DNA from: Pseudomaricurvus alcaniphilus
GTDB lineage: Bacteria; Pseudomonadota; Gammaproteobacteria; Pseudomonadales; Cellvibrionaceae
NCBI RefSeq assembly: GCF_011440395.1
Contig: NZ_JAAOIX010000009.1
Coordinates: forward strand, 62,001-126,000
Reading direction: 5' to 3'
DNA length: 64,000 bases
In this document: piece after piece, positions 8,988 through 18,071 of the stretch
How the letters are laid out: each line of letters begins with the position of its first letter
Position numbering within the stretch: the first letter of the stretch is position 1
Program-made: the position numbers and the translations under genes
Notes under the pieces: model-generated
What the model was told of the DNA's origin: nothing
Databases searched by the model: none
What the model saw: only the letters and a program-made list of their open reading frames with translations

Positions 8988-9650
8988 TCACCACATCCCC
9001 TTGCCATTTTCGACTCTGCGCGTCCCTAGTAGTTCTTCTTTGAAGCGAGTTTTTGGGTGGCACCACCTCAGCTTAAATGACCACGGAGGAAAGACACCAT
9101 GCGAAAGCGCTTCGCTCAAATCATCAATCTGTTTCTCCTTGTTTGCTCCTGTTTCTGTTTCTACTTGATCAACGTAAACTTCATTTAATTCGAGTAGAAC
9201 CGGGTCATATTGCTTCGACATAATCTCCCGTATTTTTGTAGGGACAATTTTCACTGCAGATTCACGATGACCTAGAAAATTAAAAGCAATCGCTAAATAA
9301 TTTAGCTGTTGCAAAAGCTCAGATCCACAGGGGCTCTCAACAGCGTACTTTACTGCTAGCCCACGGTAGCAAGTGATATAAGTGCCCCTATGGGAAAAAT
9401 TATATTTTGTGGCTTTGGGCGTTGCTTGCGCTGCGTATTCGCGAAAGCGCTCTCTGTACTTCTGCCATTTGCTATACCCAGAAAAGTTGGTCTCTGCAAA
9501 CTCGAATAACTCTTTAAAAACTGAAATAATACCCAATTCCTCCATAGGGCTTTTCCCTCCTAGCCCGTGCTTCCTGATTGAGTCGATAAAAAGGCTCGTA
9601 GTCCCGTGATAAAGAGGGATGGTGAAAATTCCATTTTTAGTTATGCGCAT
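8988..9650 (-). CDS. Putative ADP-ribosyltransferase-fold protein
   Basis: A 220-residue soluble protein. The N-terminus reads IPLYHGTTSLFIDSIRKHGL, the form seen at the first NAD-contacting strand of many ADP-ribosyltransferase/Tpt1-like folds (Y-H-G-T, then an amphipathic helix ending in HGL). Further on, RGTYITCYRGLAVKYA resembles the second conserved element, where a small/aromatic residue precedes a helix carrying the A-x-x-Y-A pattern. A third-site Glu could not be assigned. Such proteins in defence islands act as NAD-consuming or nucleic-acid-modifying toxins. The C-terminal ~20 residues overlap the GC-rich repeat boundary, so the true tail may have been replaced. The assignment is tentative. 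Confidence 0.45.
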   Translation of the reverse strand: MRITKNGIFTIPLYHGTTSLFIDSIRKHGLGGKSPMEELGIISVFKELFEFAETNFSGYSKWQKYRERFREYAAQATPKATKYNFSHRGTYITCYRGLAVKYAVESPCGSELLQQLNYLAIAFNFLGHRESAVKIVPTKIREIMSKQYDPVLLELNEVYVDQVETETGANKEKQIDDLSEALSHGVFPPWSFKLRWCHPKTRFKEELLGTRRVENGKGMW

Positions 9651-9692
9651 TTCAATTGTCCGGATATCCTAAGGGATTGATAGGTTGATGTT

Positions 9693-10133
9693 TTACTCAC
9701 ACCAACTCTGCTTCTTTTTACCGACATACCCGTAGCCCAACCCCGCGTCTACCAGACCCTGGGCAACGCTTGCCCCATCAACGCAAACATCAGCCAAGAT
9801 CCTGAAGTACTTATCCCGGCGTAGATTCCTCAGCTCCACTCGTTTCCCTGTTGTCACTGCAGTCCGGGTGTAGGCTCGGGCTTTCATGGCGAGGCTCTTT
9901 TCCCCAGGACACTTGCCCCGTATCTCAGGGGTATCAACCCCGGCAATTCGAACACCAACGGAATCCCCAATGATCTTTGGCCAATCCTCAATAGTCACCG
10001 TTATGGTATCGCCGTCATACACACCGACGACGTGATCCACGACCGCATGGCCGTAACTCTTTGGGAGGGATTCTGTACAAGGATTAACCGATAACGGGAG
10101 TACCGCAGCCAACGCGATGAGGTTTAAAGCCAT
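9693..10133 (-). CDS. Secreted staphylococcal-nuclease-like (thermonuclease) protein
   Basis: 146 residues with a short N-terminal hydrophobic segment (ALNLIALAAVLPL), consistent with export. The SNase/TNase fold signatures follow: VYDGDTITVTI at the first strand and VGVRIAGVDTPEIRG, which contains the metal/catalytic Asp and Arg positions. Near the end, NLRRDKYFRILADV supplies the second catalytic Arg region, and ASVAQGLVDAGLGYGY is the usual helix. The family hydrolyses DNA and RNA with Ca2+. The gene overlaps by 10 bases the end of the small upstream gene at 10124-10333, so the two form an operon. Confidence 0.85.
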   Translation of the reverse strand: MALNLIALAAVLPLSVNPCTESLPKSYGHAVVDHVVGVYDGDTITVTIEDWPKIIGDSVGVRIAGVDTPEIRGKCPGEKSLAMKARAYTRTAVTTGKRVELRNLRRDKYFRILADVCVDGASVAQGLVDAGLGYGYVGKKKQSWCE

Positions 10134-10333
10134 ATATTGTGGTCATCCAACAAGGAGGGTTCTATCAGGCCTCGATTGAAGTCTTGGGTGAATTTCGTGA
10201 CGGCTTGGAGGTCCTGCCACTCGAAGAGATCATGCTCTCGTCCCTGGAGGACATAGCCAGAGCGATCGCCATCTCGGGCGGGGTATACCGATTGGTGATT
10301 GAGATTGAATGCTTGGTCCCTGAAGATTTCCAT
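10124..10333 (-). CDS. Small hypothetical protein (69 aa) upstream of the nuclease
   Basis: The product starts MEIFRDQAFN and is soluble and acidic. The start at 10333 is chosen because a strong AAGGAGG ribosome site lies just before it, whereas the longer upstream extension in the same frame has none. Its stop overlaps the start of the nuclease gene, so translation is probably coupled. No family is recognised. A small regulator or partner of the nuclease is possible but not shown. Confidence 0.6.
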   Translation of the reverse strand: MEIFRDQAFNLNHQSVYPARDGDRSGYVLQGREHDLFEWQDLQAVTKFTQDFNRGLIEPSLLDDHNIWL

Positions 10334-10442
10334 AGCGCCTCCTTGCTGTGATAGGTGAATAATAGCAGATAACGAAAGAGGCGCCACCGGTAGAAAGTAT
10401 GGGAATTCGTAAAAACCTTGCAGCAGTACCATTCGACGAACC

Positions 10443-10507
10443 CGACGCATCGACGCCTACCCTTGCTTCCGCCAGCATAGATGTGGCGTCAGGTCGTCAA
10501 GTGCGTC
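10443..10507. repeat. REP-like inverted repeat (GTCGTCAAGTGCGTC family), copy 1
   Basis: The left arm GACGCATCGACGCC and the right arm GGCGTCAGGTCGTCAAGTGC pair imperfectly around a ~28 bp loop. The same two-arm design recurs at 17925, 19901, 21592, 21757, 23669 and 39191, with a partial copy at 14428. Confidence 0.7.
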
Positions 10508-10511
10508 AATT

Positions 10512-11010
10512 AGATACCCGCTGACAGATTCTGGGGGGAATGATGGAGCCCGGGGTCCAACCCCCCTCCCCCCTCTCCACCAACTTCGCCCAGAGTGGCC
10601 ACCTGTGGTCCGATTTCGGGTGGTGCATGGCTGCCCCCATACAGCCCCATGTTGGGCCGCTCCGGCGGAGACTGGGGAAATCTCGGAGGGGCCCCTCCCG
10701 CCCCAGTTTGCCAGAATTCCAGTTTCCCAGAATTTCAGATTTTCGGGGGTACCGCGCTAGCCCACTATGATCTCACCTGCCCGCATTGGCCTCCTCCCCC
10801 GGCGGGTCCGAAGCCACCCCACTCACCCAGAGTGGCCACCTCTGCCTCGATTCCGGGCTGGGCATGGCTACCCCATTGTGTCAAGTGATGGGGCGCAGAG
10901 TGGGTCAGTCTGGCGGAAGGCCGGTTTAGCCCATCAAGGAACTGAATACCTGAAAATCTGGAATTCTGGGGACCTGACCTTGTCACTGCTGGGCCTGGCG
11001 ACCCGGCGCC
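10512..11010. repeat. GC-rich composite palindromic element, tandem pair
   Basis: Two related GC-rich units lie side by side. Each has a core like AGAGTGGCCACCT…GGGCATGGCT…CCCC. Between and around them sit the outer arms CCAGAATTCCAG…ATTTCAGATTTTC (10711-10745) and, inverted, CCTGAAAATCTGGAATTCTGG (10949-10969). The same outer arms and core recur at 14092-14445, so this is a mobile or RNA-like repeat. No credible protein is encoded, because frames here are long only from the GC bias. The rest of the gap to 11220 shows no gene. Confidence 0.6.
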
Positions 11011-11220
11011 AAAGACCTCAATCAGATGCCCTTGCTGGCAACGAGTCATCGAACCACTACCAATAGTATGTCACTGGTTCCGCTGCCACAATGATAGTAT
11101 CGCCTCCCTAGCTCTACACCCGGATACGAGCTGAATCTTTTTTTGAGCACTTTTCCCGATTATATTTCTAACAACGGCCCCCTTAGGATAATATTTAAGA
11201 ATTACGCTCAATAAGGACAA

Positions 11221-11817
11221 ATGGCCATGACTTTCCCAAACGAATTTGTCGAATTCTGTAGATTGCTATCAGAGATGGATCCAGGTGTATTGGCCGGCGA
11301 GAATAACTCTATGGCCCTATCTGGGCTAAAAAATACCTGGGATCTGATCCCTGGAAGCGAAGAGTCGAGCACTACCTCAGATAAGCTACACCGCGCCGAG
11401 AAGCTGACCTGGGAGCCTCCAATACTAAGCTTCACACTTGAACGCCACGGTGGCACGGTTAACGGATCCTCTCGTGCCGAGCTTCATCACTGGGAGATAG
11501 ACACAAGCAATTTCCGAGCAAAGATTTCAAAGCGCGGCAGCCGTCAACTGGAACCAACGGCCCCTAGATTCTATGCAAAAGCATGTGCAGAGAAGGTCGC
11601 CAATCTTATTTTGAAGGGCGAAAATCATGAGTATTTAACCTGGAAAACGGAGCACGAATGGGTAATCATAAATATTGGAAAGGTTATTCCTGAATCCTTT
11701 CCCCGAACGACATCAGGAAGACGAAAGCGCTTCCGGGATGAGCTTGGGAAAATCATGGTTAGTAAGGGTTGGATAAGGCGAGATCATGGCAACAAGATTG
11801 GCTTCGAGAAGAAATAG
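11221..11817 (+). CDS. Hypothetical protein, 198 aa
   Basis: A soluble protein starting MAMTFPNEFVEF, with AAGGAC shortly before the ATG. The middle (RAELHHWEIDTSNF) is mixed alpha/beta. The C-terminal third is strongly basic (SGRRKRFRDELGKIM … WIRRDHGNKIGFEKK), suggesting nucleic-acid contact. I recognise no family. It lies just upstream of an HNH endonuclease gene on the same strand, 218 bases away, inside the defence-rich block, so a role in that context is possible but unproven. Confidence 0.6.
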   Translation: MAMTFPNEFVEFCRLLSEMDPGVLAGENNSMALSGLKNTWDLIPGSEESSTTSDKLHRAEKLTWEPPILSFTLERHGGTVNGSSRAELHHWEIDTSNFRAKISKRGSRQLEPTAPRFYAKACAEKVANLILKGENHEYLTWKTEHEWVIINIGKVIPESFPRTTSGRRKRFRDELGKIMVSKGWIRRDHGNKIGFEKK

Positions 11818-12035
11818 CCTCTTTTAGAAGAAAGACCAGAGCTGAGTCTTTGTATTTTAGACAAGGCACTGTCAACTATAGTCAACACTTTCTCGAAAGT
11901 AACAACACCCTGTGATTAGCCAACAGCCCAAATATAGTCATAGCCAAAAAGTAATGGGTTCTGCCCTCCTCAAAAACAATGAAATTCTTTCGGTTTTCTA
12001 CTCAATAGGAATAAAATCAACTGGAATCGAGAGCA

Positions 12036-13175
12036 ATGGCAATGAAACCAAAAGATGTAATCAGCAGAGAAGACGCAATATCAAAAGGACTAAATAAATA
12101 TTTCACTGGTAAACCATGCTCAAGAGGGCACATTGCTGAGCGAAAAACTGGAAATAGTACCTGCATCGATTGTGAGAAGCTCTATCGGAAATTAAAGAGA
12201 TCTGGAACTCCATTAGAACCACTACCACCTAAATCAGCTAAAGAAAAAACCAAAACAATCAACACTAATATAAAGAAAAAAGCACCACCTGCACCCCCTC
12301 AAAAACGTTCTCGAAAGAAACTTACAGACGAGGAAAAAGTAGCTGTTAGTAGAGCTAGACACCACCTTAGCACTCTAAAACCTTACAAACATACCAATAG
12401 ACCCTACTCTATTAATTATGAGATCTCAGAGGATGTATTGGGCTATACCTATGAAGAGCTATATGCTCACCTCTCTTCTCAGAGATCTGGATACGGCGAA
12501 TGGGGCAATCGTGGTCGCTGGCATATAGACCACATAATCCCGGTCTCAGAATTAGTTCGTCGCGGAGTTAGACAGCCATCAATTATTAACCACCTGGACA
12601 ATTTACAGTTATTAACCGCTTCGCAGAATCTAAAAAAATCTGACAAGATAACAAAGATTCCTGATCAGCAGATCGAAGAGTTTATTCAAAGAAAAACCAG
12701 CGAACACGAAAAGGCAAGCCTTTGGTGTGACGCGGTGTGTCGAGACTTAGAAAAGACCTTTATAAACGAAGGATACTCTCTAAAATGGGACATGAAGGCA
12801 AGATACTTCGCTATCAAGTTTTACTACTCTGCCAATATAGCCTTACCGTACAATAGCACTGCCAAAAAGTGGCTAAGATTTTCAATTGACCTCGAAGAAA
12901 ATTCTTTCAACCTAAATGATATTGATAGTAAGAAGCTCAACAGAATCGGTTTCGTTATCAATAAGGCGTACGGGCCAATAGTAGAGAATACTTGTAAGAC
13001 CGCATTCGAAGCGGCGAAACAACATGGCGAGGGAAGTAGAAAACATGTACTCGCTATTGAACGAATACTAAACGAAACGCAACATGAATATCATCAGTAT
13101 AAAATAATGCAGTATCTACAACGTACGATAAAACTGAGAAATTCAAGAGGCTTCATCTGGAAAATCATTCATTAA
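12036..13175 (+). CDS. HNH endonuclease with N-terminal zinc finger
   Basis: The 379-residue protein starts with a small zinc-finger-like module (residues ~20-50: KPCSRGH … STCIDCEKLYRK, giving CxxxH…CxxC ligands) of a type often found on phage and island HNH enzymes. A Lys/Pro-rich linker follows (~residues 65-105). The HNH domain lies around residues 160-210: WHIDHIIPVSEL supplies the metal and general-base His residues and HLDNLQLLTASQN is the Asn-containing helix, followed by N-x-K-K. The last ~170 residues are unrecognised and may direct target choice. HNH enzymes nick or cut DNA. Low GC and isolation fit acquired DNA. Confidence 0.82.
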   Translation: MAMKPKDVISREDAISKGLNKYFTGKPCSRGHIAERKTGNSTCIDCEKLYRKLKRSGTPLEPLPPKSAKEKTKTINTNIKKKAPPAPPQKRSRKKLTDEEKVAVSRARHHLSTLKPYKHTNRPYSINYEISEDVLGYTYEELYAHLSSQRSGYGEWGNRGRWHIDHIIPVSELVRRGVRQPSIINHLDNLQLLTASQNLKKSDKITKIPDQQIEEFIQRKTSEHEKASLWCDAVCRDLEKTFINEGYSLKWDMKARYFAIKFYYSANIALPYNSTAKKWLRFSIDLEENSFNLNDIDSKKLNRIGFVINKAYGPIVENTCKTAFEAAKQHGEGSRKHVLAIERILNETQHEYHQYKIMQYLQRTIKLRNSRGFIWKIIH

Positions 13176-13434
13176 TCACAACCTGCGAGAATTTCGCATT
13201 GGCCAGAAGCGGTTCTAGCAGGTTTTGTTATGTAATGTGTTGTAGAATAAGCAGCTATTACTTACCGGCCACCTCATCCTTTAATCTTTGCAATCTTGTT
13301 TTAAAGTACATAAATTTTTCTTTTTCTTCATCACCATCACAAATATCTATACAATTTTGCCATAATGATTTTCTTCGCTTGTCACTTGTTAACTCTTCAG
13401 ACACCTGGTGATAATCTGAATCAGACTTCAGATC

Positions 13435-13890
13435 CTAAAATCTAAAAATATTGGCAAACCGTTTCTTTTCTGAATAGGAACTTTGAACAACTTTTTCTAT
13501 TTCGATACTAGACTTCTGACCACTCGCGTCAATTATAATGAATTCTCCATACAGCCCCAAAAGTAAACCAAGCGTATATGCGTATGGCCCCGCACCAACT
13601 TCAAACTCATAATGATTGCCCAACAATGAGAAACCATTTTCTGCCGGATCAAAACCGAGCAACCCAAGAGCACCGACTGTTATCGAGACTCTCGTCAATA
13701 GAGGAAATGACTTTCTATTAGCCACAAAGTAGAGCGGAATAAACCAAGCTGGCAACAACATAAAAGCCTGATTACTCCAACCACTGATCTCTCGAATCCC
13801 CAACTGAGCCCATGGTAAAAACATAGAAAATATTACTACAAGAAAAGAAAGATACATCCACTTTTGTTTTTGTGTAAATTCCATATACAT
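13435..13890 (-). CDS. Small membrane protein, 151 aa
   Basis: An integral membrane protein with about four hydrophobic segments (near residues 13-28, 43-58, 68-80 and 105-118) and a charged cytoplasmic tail. It starts MYMEFTQKQKWMYLS, with a GAGG ribosome site before the first ATG. No family is recognised. It lies alone, opposite in direction to the HNH gene, and the flanking 13176-13434 has no gene. Its role is unknown. Confidence 0.6.
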   Translation of the reverse strand: MYMEFTQKQKWMYLSFLVVIFSMFLPWAQLGIREISGWSNQAFMLLPAWFIPLYFVANRKSFPLLTRVSITVGALGLLGFDPAENGFSLLGNHYEFEVGAGPYAYTLGLLLGLYGEFIIIDASGQKSSIEIEKVVQSSYSEKKRFANIFRF

Positions 13891-14091
13891 CTAGCCTCTA
13901 ATTAGCAACGTCACACTTTAATTATATTTAACTGAAAATACTGTACCGGCTGCCCTCTTCTATTCACTATGCAATTCATACAACCAATCTGTTGTAACAA
14001 CTACCAGCAATAGCCCGGCAAAACAAGTATAAAATAGGCCGGCGAGGCTGCAGGCTCGCCCCAAGAGCCCCTCTATGACCCTTGTGCTCTT

Positions 14092-14445
14092 GGGGTTGCG
14101 TCGGGCCATGCCAGTGTAGATTTCAGGCCCCCAGAATTCCAGGATTTCAGCTTTTCAGGGTTCCGGGAGTTCTTCGGATGGCATCCGCTGCCGGCTGACC
14201 GGCGCCGCCGAGGCGCCCCCCCCTCCGAGGTTCAGCGCCCTCTCCCCCAGACTTGCCACCTCTCGACCGATCCAGTCTGGGCATGGCTACCCCCATGGGT
14301 CCCCGAGGCCCGCCAGAGCGGGGCAGTCTGGTGCCACCGCCAACTCCACCCCGACTGCTGCCGCTGTGGCCCGCCGGTGAGCTGGAAAGCTGGGATTCTG
14401 AAATCCTGAAATGCTGGGCCGGCGCCGGATCGTCAAGTGCGTCGG
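14092..14445. repeat. GC-rich composite palindromic element, single copy
   Basis: The outer arms CCAGAATTCCAGGATTTCAG (14132-14151) and, in inverted sense, ATTCTGAAATCCTGAAATGC (14394-14413) enclose a GC-rich core with GGGCATGGCTACCCCCATGG. The right side carries a partial REP motif (GATCGTCAAGTGCGTC, 14428-14443) and the left side GCGTCGGG. It has the same architecture as 10512-11010. The whole 13891-14552 gap has no convincing gene. Confidence 0.6.
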
Positions 14446-14552
14446 GTCCCATCGTAAATTTTTTCTAAGCGCCGCCCGGCAGCTGCTTGGTCTCCTCTTT
14501 CAACTCATGGTACATTGCCGTTAACTCACCAGTGACTTCAAGGAACGATCAC

Positions 14553-15467
14553 TTGGCTATCCCTGACTTCCAATCCTGTATGCGCCCTTTACTTGAAGCA
14601 GTAAGTGATGGGGAAGTACACGCCTTTAATGAAGCGTTCGATAGAATCTGTGCTCATTTTCAGCTGACAGAAGGAGAAATCACTGAAAAGCTCCCTTCCG
14701 GCAAACAAACTGTTATTCGCAACCGAGTCGCTTGGGCAAGAACTTATATGAACAAAGCGGGCCTGCTAACTTCCCCCGGCAGAGCTCAGGTCCAGATCAC
14801 CGATCGAGGTTTACAGGCTCTCGCCGACAAACCAGACAGAGTCACTGTTGCCTACCTCAAGCAATACCCAGAATTCGTGGAGTTCCATACAGCCAAGCCA
14901 AAACCTGTGGTGGACAGCAGCCCTTCAGGAGACGGCGACTCTGACACAGACCCCCTGGAACGCCTTGAACAAGCTCATGGAGAGATTCAGGATAGCCTAG
15001 CAGGAGATTTGCTTGAACTGATAAAGCAGCAACCACCACAATTTCTAGAAAACCTTGTCGTGGAGCTTCTGCAGGCTATGGGGTACGGAGGCTGGAGCGA
15101 AACTTCTGGTGCTGCGACTCAGTATACTTCTGATGGAGGTATAGATGGTGTCATCAATGAAGACCCCTTAGGACTTGAGACCATTTACCTCCAGGCCAAA
15201 CGTTACACAGACAATACAGTGAGCAGACCTGATGTTCAGGCATTTGTTGGTGCTCTTGAGATGCGTAGATCCCGCAAAGGTGTATACATCACCACTAGTC
15301 GATTCAGCCGAGAAGCTGAGGACTATATCAATATGATTGAGAAGAAAGTTGTACTGATAGATGGCAAAAAACTAGCTCAATTAATGATTGGGTATAACCT
15401 CGGGGTTTCCGTAAAATCTACCTATCAAGTGAAATCGATTGATACTGACTATTTTGAACAACCCTAA
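14553..15467 (+). CDS. mrr: Mrr-type restriction endonuclease
   Basis: From a TTG at 14553, with AAGGA 8 bases upstream, the product is 304 residues, the length of E. coli Mrr. A longer in-frame reading from 14487 lacks a ribosome site. The N-terminal ~90 residues match the Mrr_N winged-helix (RNRVAWARTYMNKAGLL…ITDRGLQAL). The C-terminal PD-(D/E)xK-like nuclease shows SDGGIDGVI followed by IYLQAKRY, giving the D…QxK catalytic pattern of the Mrr_cat family, then GVYITTSRFSREAEDY. Mrr cuts DNA carrying foreign methylation patterns. It is a stand-alone gene in the defence block. Confidence 0.9.
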   Translation: MAIPDFQSCMRPLLEAVSDGEVHAFNEAFDRICAHFQLTEGEITEKLPSGKQTVIRNRVAWARTYMNKAGLLTSPGRAQVQITDRGLQALADKPDRVTVAYLKQYPEFVEFHTAKPKPVVDSSPSGDGDSDTDPLERLEQAHGEIQDSLAGDLLELIKQQPPQFLENLVVELLQAMGYGGWSETSGAATQYTSDGGIDGVINEDPLGLETIYLQAKRYTDNTVSRPDVQAFVGALEMRRSRKGVYITTSRFSREAEDYINMIEKKVVLIDGKKLAQLMIGYNLGVSVKSTYQVKSIDTDYFEQP

Positions 15468-15701
15468 AATGCACAATCGATCCGCGACGGAGTAACCGTT
15501 GCATCAAATGAAAGGCCAGGTATCTACCGGTTTTTATGTGGCGAATGACCAATGGTCATAGGAGAAACCAGGCAAAGCACGGCTTTGGGCGCCTACGGCC
15601 TCCACCCTCGAACCTAGTAGAACCCAATTCCTTATAGCCATGCTGGTGGCAACCCTACTATCTAATATCAAGCCGCAGCAGTAATAACTTTGTATTTCAA
15701 C

Positions 15702-15959
15702 CTAACTACAATAACACCCGTTTTTAGCACCGCACGATGGACAACGCTGTTTGGATTTCCCCGCACCTATCCTCGTTAGTGCCGCAATTGATGGTTTGTC
15801 TTTCTTTTTCTTTCTCTTTTTCGATTTGGTTGAATCGCTCAATGAAACATCTTTCGAGTGGTACGCTTGATTCAATGCTTCTCTGGAAAAGCATAGTGAA
15901 CTCTCTATAGCCTTCTTTCTAGCTTTTTGTTTACGAGTTAGTTTCAATTTCTGTTTCAT
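15702..15959 (-). CDS. Small basic protein with C-terminal zinc ribbon
   Basis: About 85 residues, very rich in Lys/Arg, ending RCPSCGAKNGCYCS, a candidate zinc-binding CxxC…CxC knuckle. The start at MKQKLKLT is chosen because an AAAGGAGA ribosome site lies ~10 bases before it. An ATG eight codons further upstream overlaps that site. The composition suggests RNA or DNA binding. No family is recognised. It lies alone, and 15468-15701 is empty. Confidence 0.55.
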   Translation of the reverse strand: MKQKLKLTRKQKARKKAIESSLCFSREALNQAYHSKDVSLSDSTKSKKRKKKKDKPSIAALTRIGAGKSKQRCPSCGAKNGCYCS

Positions 15960-16047
15960 AGCGATACTGGTCTCCTTTACCAAATTGGAAGAAAAAGTAC
16001 CTGATAGCGGCTCGCCAATTCAGGAAATATTTTTCTAACTTATTAAT

Positions 16048-16557
16048 TTATGGTGACCTGTCCAATATTTTACGCTTTTGTTCTTCAAATTCTGAATCTG
16101 TTATTAGCCCGTCCTGTCGCAGTTTATCAAGAGACCTGATTTCACCAGAAACGTCCATTTTCTGAACTTCGTTATGGCGCTCCATAAAGAATTCAGTAGA
16201 TAGCCTGGCATCTCTAACAATATCTATATCAGTCATATTTCTGTAGGATTCTGGGGCACCCTGATCAACCAGTTCAAACTTATACCAAAACCAAGCCCAG
16301 TCCCCCAAAATACCGACTCTGTGAATTCGAGCAGCCAAGGGACTCGCAACCTTACCCTTTTCAGACGCAAATTTGTCTGCTTGACGTAGCACAGATTTCT
16401 GTAGAGAAGCTTCTCCACCAAAAATCCCCCTACGATCCACATCGAGAATCTCATAAACATTACCCGAAATTAATAGTACTTGTTCATCTGGCACCTGTTC
16501 CGTAACTGACGCACACCCGAACAGCATAAGTATTGCTAGGAACCCTAATATCTTCAC
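16048..16557 (-). CDS. Lipoprotein with C-terminal SHOCT-like motif
   Basis: 169 residues beginning MKILGFLAILMLFGCAS, a lipoprotein signal with lipobox L-F-G-C, so the mature protein is anchored in the cell envelope. The last ~30 residues (IRSLDKLRQDGLITDSEFEEQKRKIL) match the SHOCT pattern, a short helical pair found at protein termini. The middle is unrecognised. It lies 39 bases after another small lipoprotein gene on the same strand, so they are likely one transcript. Confidence 0.75.
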   Translation of the reverse strand: MKILGFLAILMLFGCASVTEQVPDEQVLLISGNVYEILDVDRRGIFGGEASLQKSVLRQADKFASEKGKVASPLAARIHRVGILGDWAWFWYKFELVDQGAPESYRNMTDIDIVRDARLSTEFFMERHNEVQKMDVSGEIRSLDKLRQDGLITDSEFEEQKRKILDRSP

Positions 16558-16596
16558 AAATAAATCCTTCCATGCGATTAAAAATATTATAATTTC

Positions 16597-16983
16597 TTAT
16601 ATTTCAGCTGACTTTCTATTTTCAACAATATGTGTATATAGGTCTACGCATTTTTTATTTAATGCTGCTTCTTCAATAGCAATCACTTCTCCTTTCAGGA
16701 TTGCAATCTCTCCATCTTTCGATCCACCACTCATAAACATAAAAGGAAAAACAATATTCAAAACCCCGGAGGCTAATGCGACCCTATCCATTGTTACTGC
16801 CACACCTTGTATTTGAGCTAGTTTATACGCTCTGTCAATGACCTTTTCAAAGCGATTTTCAAGCATATTACATTCATAGTATTGATACTTTTTCGCGGGG
16901 ATTTTCTGAGCAGGGATACTTTCGTATTTTGAAGCGCAACCAATAAATAAGGGAAGAACGGCAGCCGCGAGGAAATATTTCAT
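16597..16983 (-). CDS. Small lipoprotein, 128 aa
   Basis: Read from ATG 16983 (ACGGAAGA upstream), the product begins MKYFLAAAVLPLFIGCAS, with lipobox F-I-G-C. An in-frame extension to 17079 lacks signal character and is disfavoured. A hydrophobic Gly/Phe-rich segment (VLNIVFPFMFMSGG) lies mid-protein, followed by a helical acidic tail. No family is recognised. It is the probable first gene of a two-lipoprotein unit with 16048-16557. Confidence 0.65.
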   Translation of the reverse strand: MKYFLAAAVLPLFIGCASKYESIPAQKIPAKKYQYYECNMLENRFEKVIDRAYKLAQIQGVAVTMDRVALASGVLNIVFPFMFMSGGSKDGEIAILKGEVIAIEEAALNKKCVDLYTHIVENRKSAEI

Positions 16984-17153
16984 GTGTATCTTCCGTGATA
17001 ATTTGGTGCGTAGGGTTATGAGACTACCCGACAATTGCACTATTGTGAATAAATTTTGAAGCGGGCCCCTATCATTCATGCAATGAGCTCAGAAAGATGA
17101 CTGCGCATATCTGGGTATCTTATATGAAACCAACCCACACCCTGGAGGTGCCC

Positions 17154-17765
17154 ATGCGTATCATCAAGAAATCCACCTGTTCACTCATCACACCCACTGC
17201 CCAAGGCAAGCTGACTTACAACATTGGCCATGAGGCCGCCGATGACAACTACCATCTCCGCATCACCCATAACTCGGGTGGCGGATTCTTCAGCAATGAA
17301 TGGATCTCCATCGAGGGTGTCCTGACTTGCATAGAGGAAGCCCCCGAGGACAAGCCTTTTCGAGCCCTGATTTTTCGCAACCTGTATCAAAGCCGAGGCG
17401 CCAACAACCACGGCTTTCTCGCGGCAGCACTTCGGGCCGAAGGACTATTGTTGCCGGTGAAGAAAGCCACCTACAGCCACCAACCGGGTGACCCCAAGGT
17501 ATTCTTCGCAGCCATGAAGAAGCTGGTGGCCAGCAAGGTGGATCTGGAGGACGAGGTCGCCAAAGCCCAGGCGGAGATCACGGCCAAGCGGGCACAGCTG
17601 GCTGCCAAGATGAAAAAGGCAGGCAAGGCAAAGGCGGCATCTGCACCGGCCTCAGAAAATGAGACAGAAGCATCTGAGCCGGTAGATGAGACACCGAAGA
17701 AAAAGCCATCTCGGAGAGCACCCCGAAAGGCCCCCGCCAAGTCATCCACACCGCCTGCCAAATAG
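17154..17765 (+). CDS. Hypothetical mobile-element protein with Lys/Ala/Pro-rich tail
   Basis: 203 residues from ATG 17154, preceded by GGAGGTG. The first ~115 residues are a mixed alpha/beta domain (YHLRITHNSGGGFFSNEWISIEG). A coiled-coil-like stretch follows (residues ~125-160, DEVAKAQAEITAKRAQLAAKM). The tail is a disordered, strongly basic, histone-H1-like repeat of Lys, Ala, Pro and Ser, which suggests DNA binding. GC is clearly higher than in the AT-rich island genes around it, matching the recombinase and ardB region downstream. It is probably the first gene of that integrated element. Function unknown. Confidence 0.65.
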   Translation: MRIIKKSTCSLITPTAQGKLTYNIGHEAADDNYHLRITHNSGGGFFSNEWISIEGVLTCIEEAPEDKPFRALIFRNLYQSRGANNHGFLAAALRAEGLLLPVKKATYSHQPGDPKVFFAAMKKLVASKVDLEDEVAKAQAEITAKRAQLAAKMKKAGKAKAASAPASENETEASEPVDETPKKKPSRRAPRKAPAKSSTPPAK

Positions 17766-17924
17766 CACCAGTCCCCATCAGTGGTAGCTCTGTCTGCCTG
17801 CTGCACTAGTTTGCATATCCGTTAAGGCTCCTTTAGTGAAATGCAAACCACCACCACCAGTCCATCAGGGATACCTGCTGCTGTCCCCCGGGTGATTTCG
17901 CCCAACAACACACCCCGTTCCATT

Positions 17925-18009
17925 CGTCGCACTCGACGCCTCGACGCAGCTCTTATACCGCAAGGCCTCTGGGGTCTCCGGTGTTGCGTCGGGTCGTCGG
18001 GTGTGTCGT
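17925..18009. repeat. REP-like inverted repeat, copy 2
   Basis: Left arm GTCGCACTCGACGCCTCGAC and right arm GCGTCGGGTCGTCGGGTGTG flank ~40 bp. It belongs to the same family as 10443-10507 and lies just upstream of the serine recombinase gene. Confidence 0.65.
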
Positions 18010-18071
18010 ATGCGCGGGGTGATTCCGTCCATAACCCCAGTCACCCGCCAACATCTCATTTATCGAGGACA

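Noticed and set aside
10540-11066. Several overlapping long frames on both strands in the GC-rich stretch
   Set aside because: They arise from the high-GC repeats, have Pro/Gly/Arg-rich low-complexity products, lack ribosome sites and overlap each other.
13199-13411. A 70-codon frame after the HNH gene
   Set aside because: Composition is Ser/Cys/Phe-rich with no ribosome site, in an AT-rich gap. No reason to call a gene.
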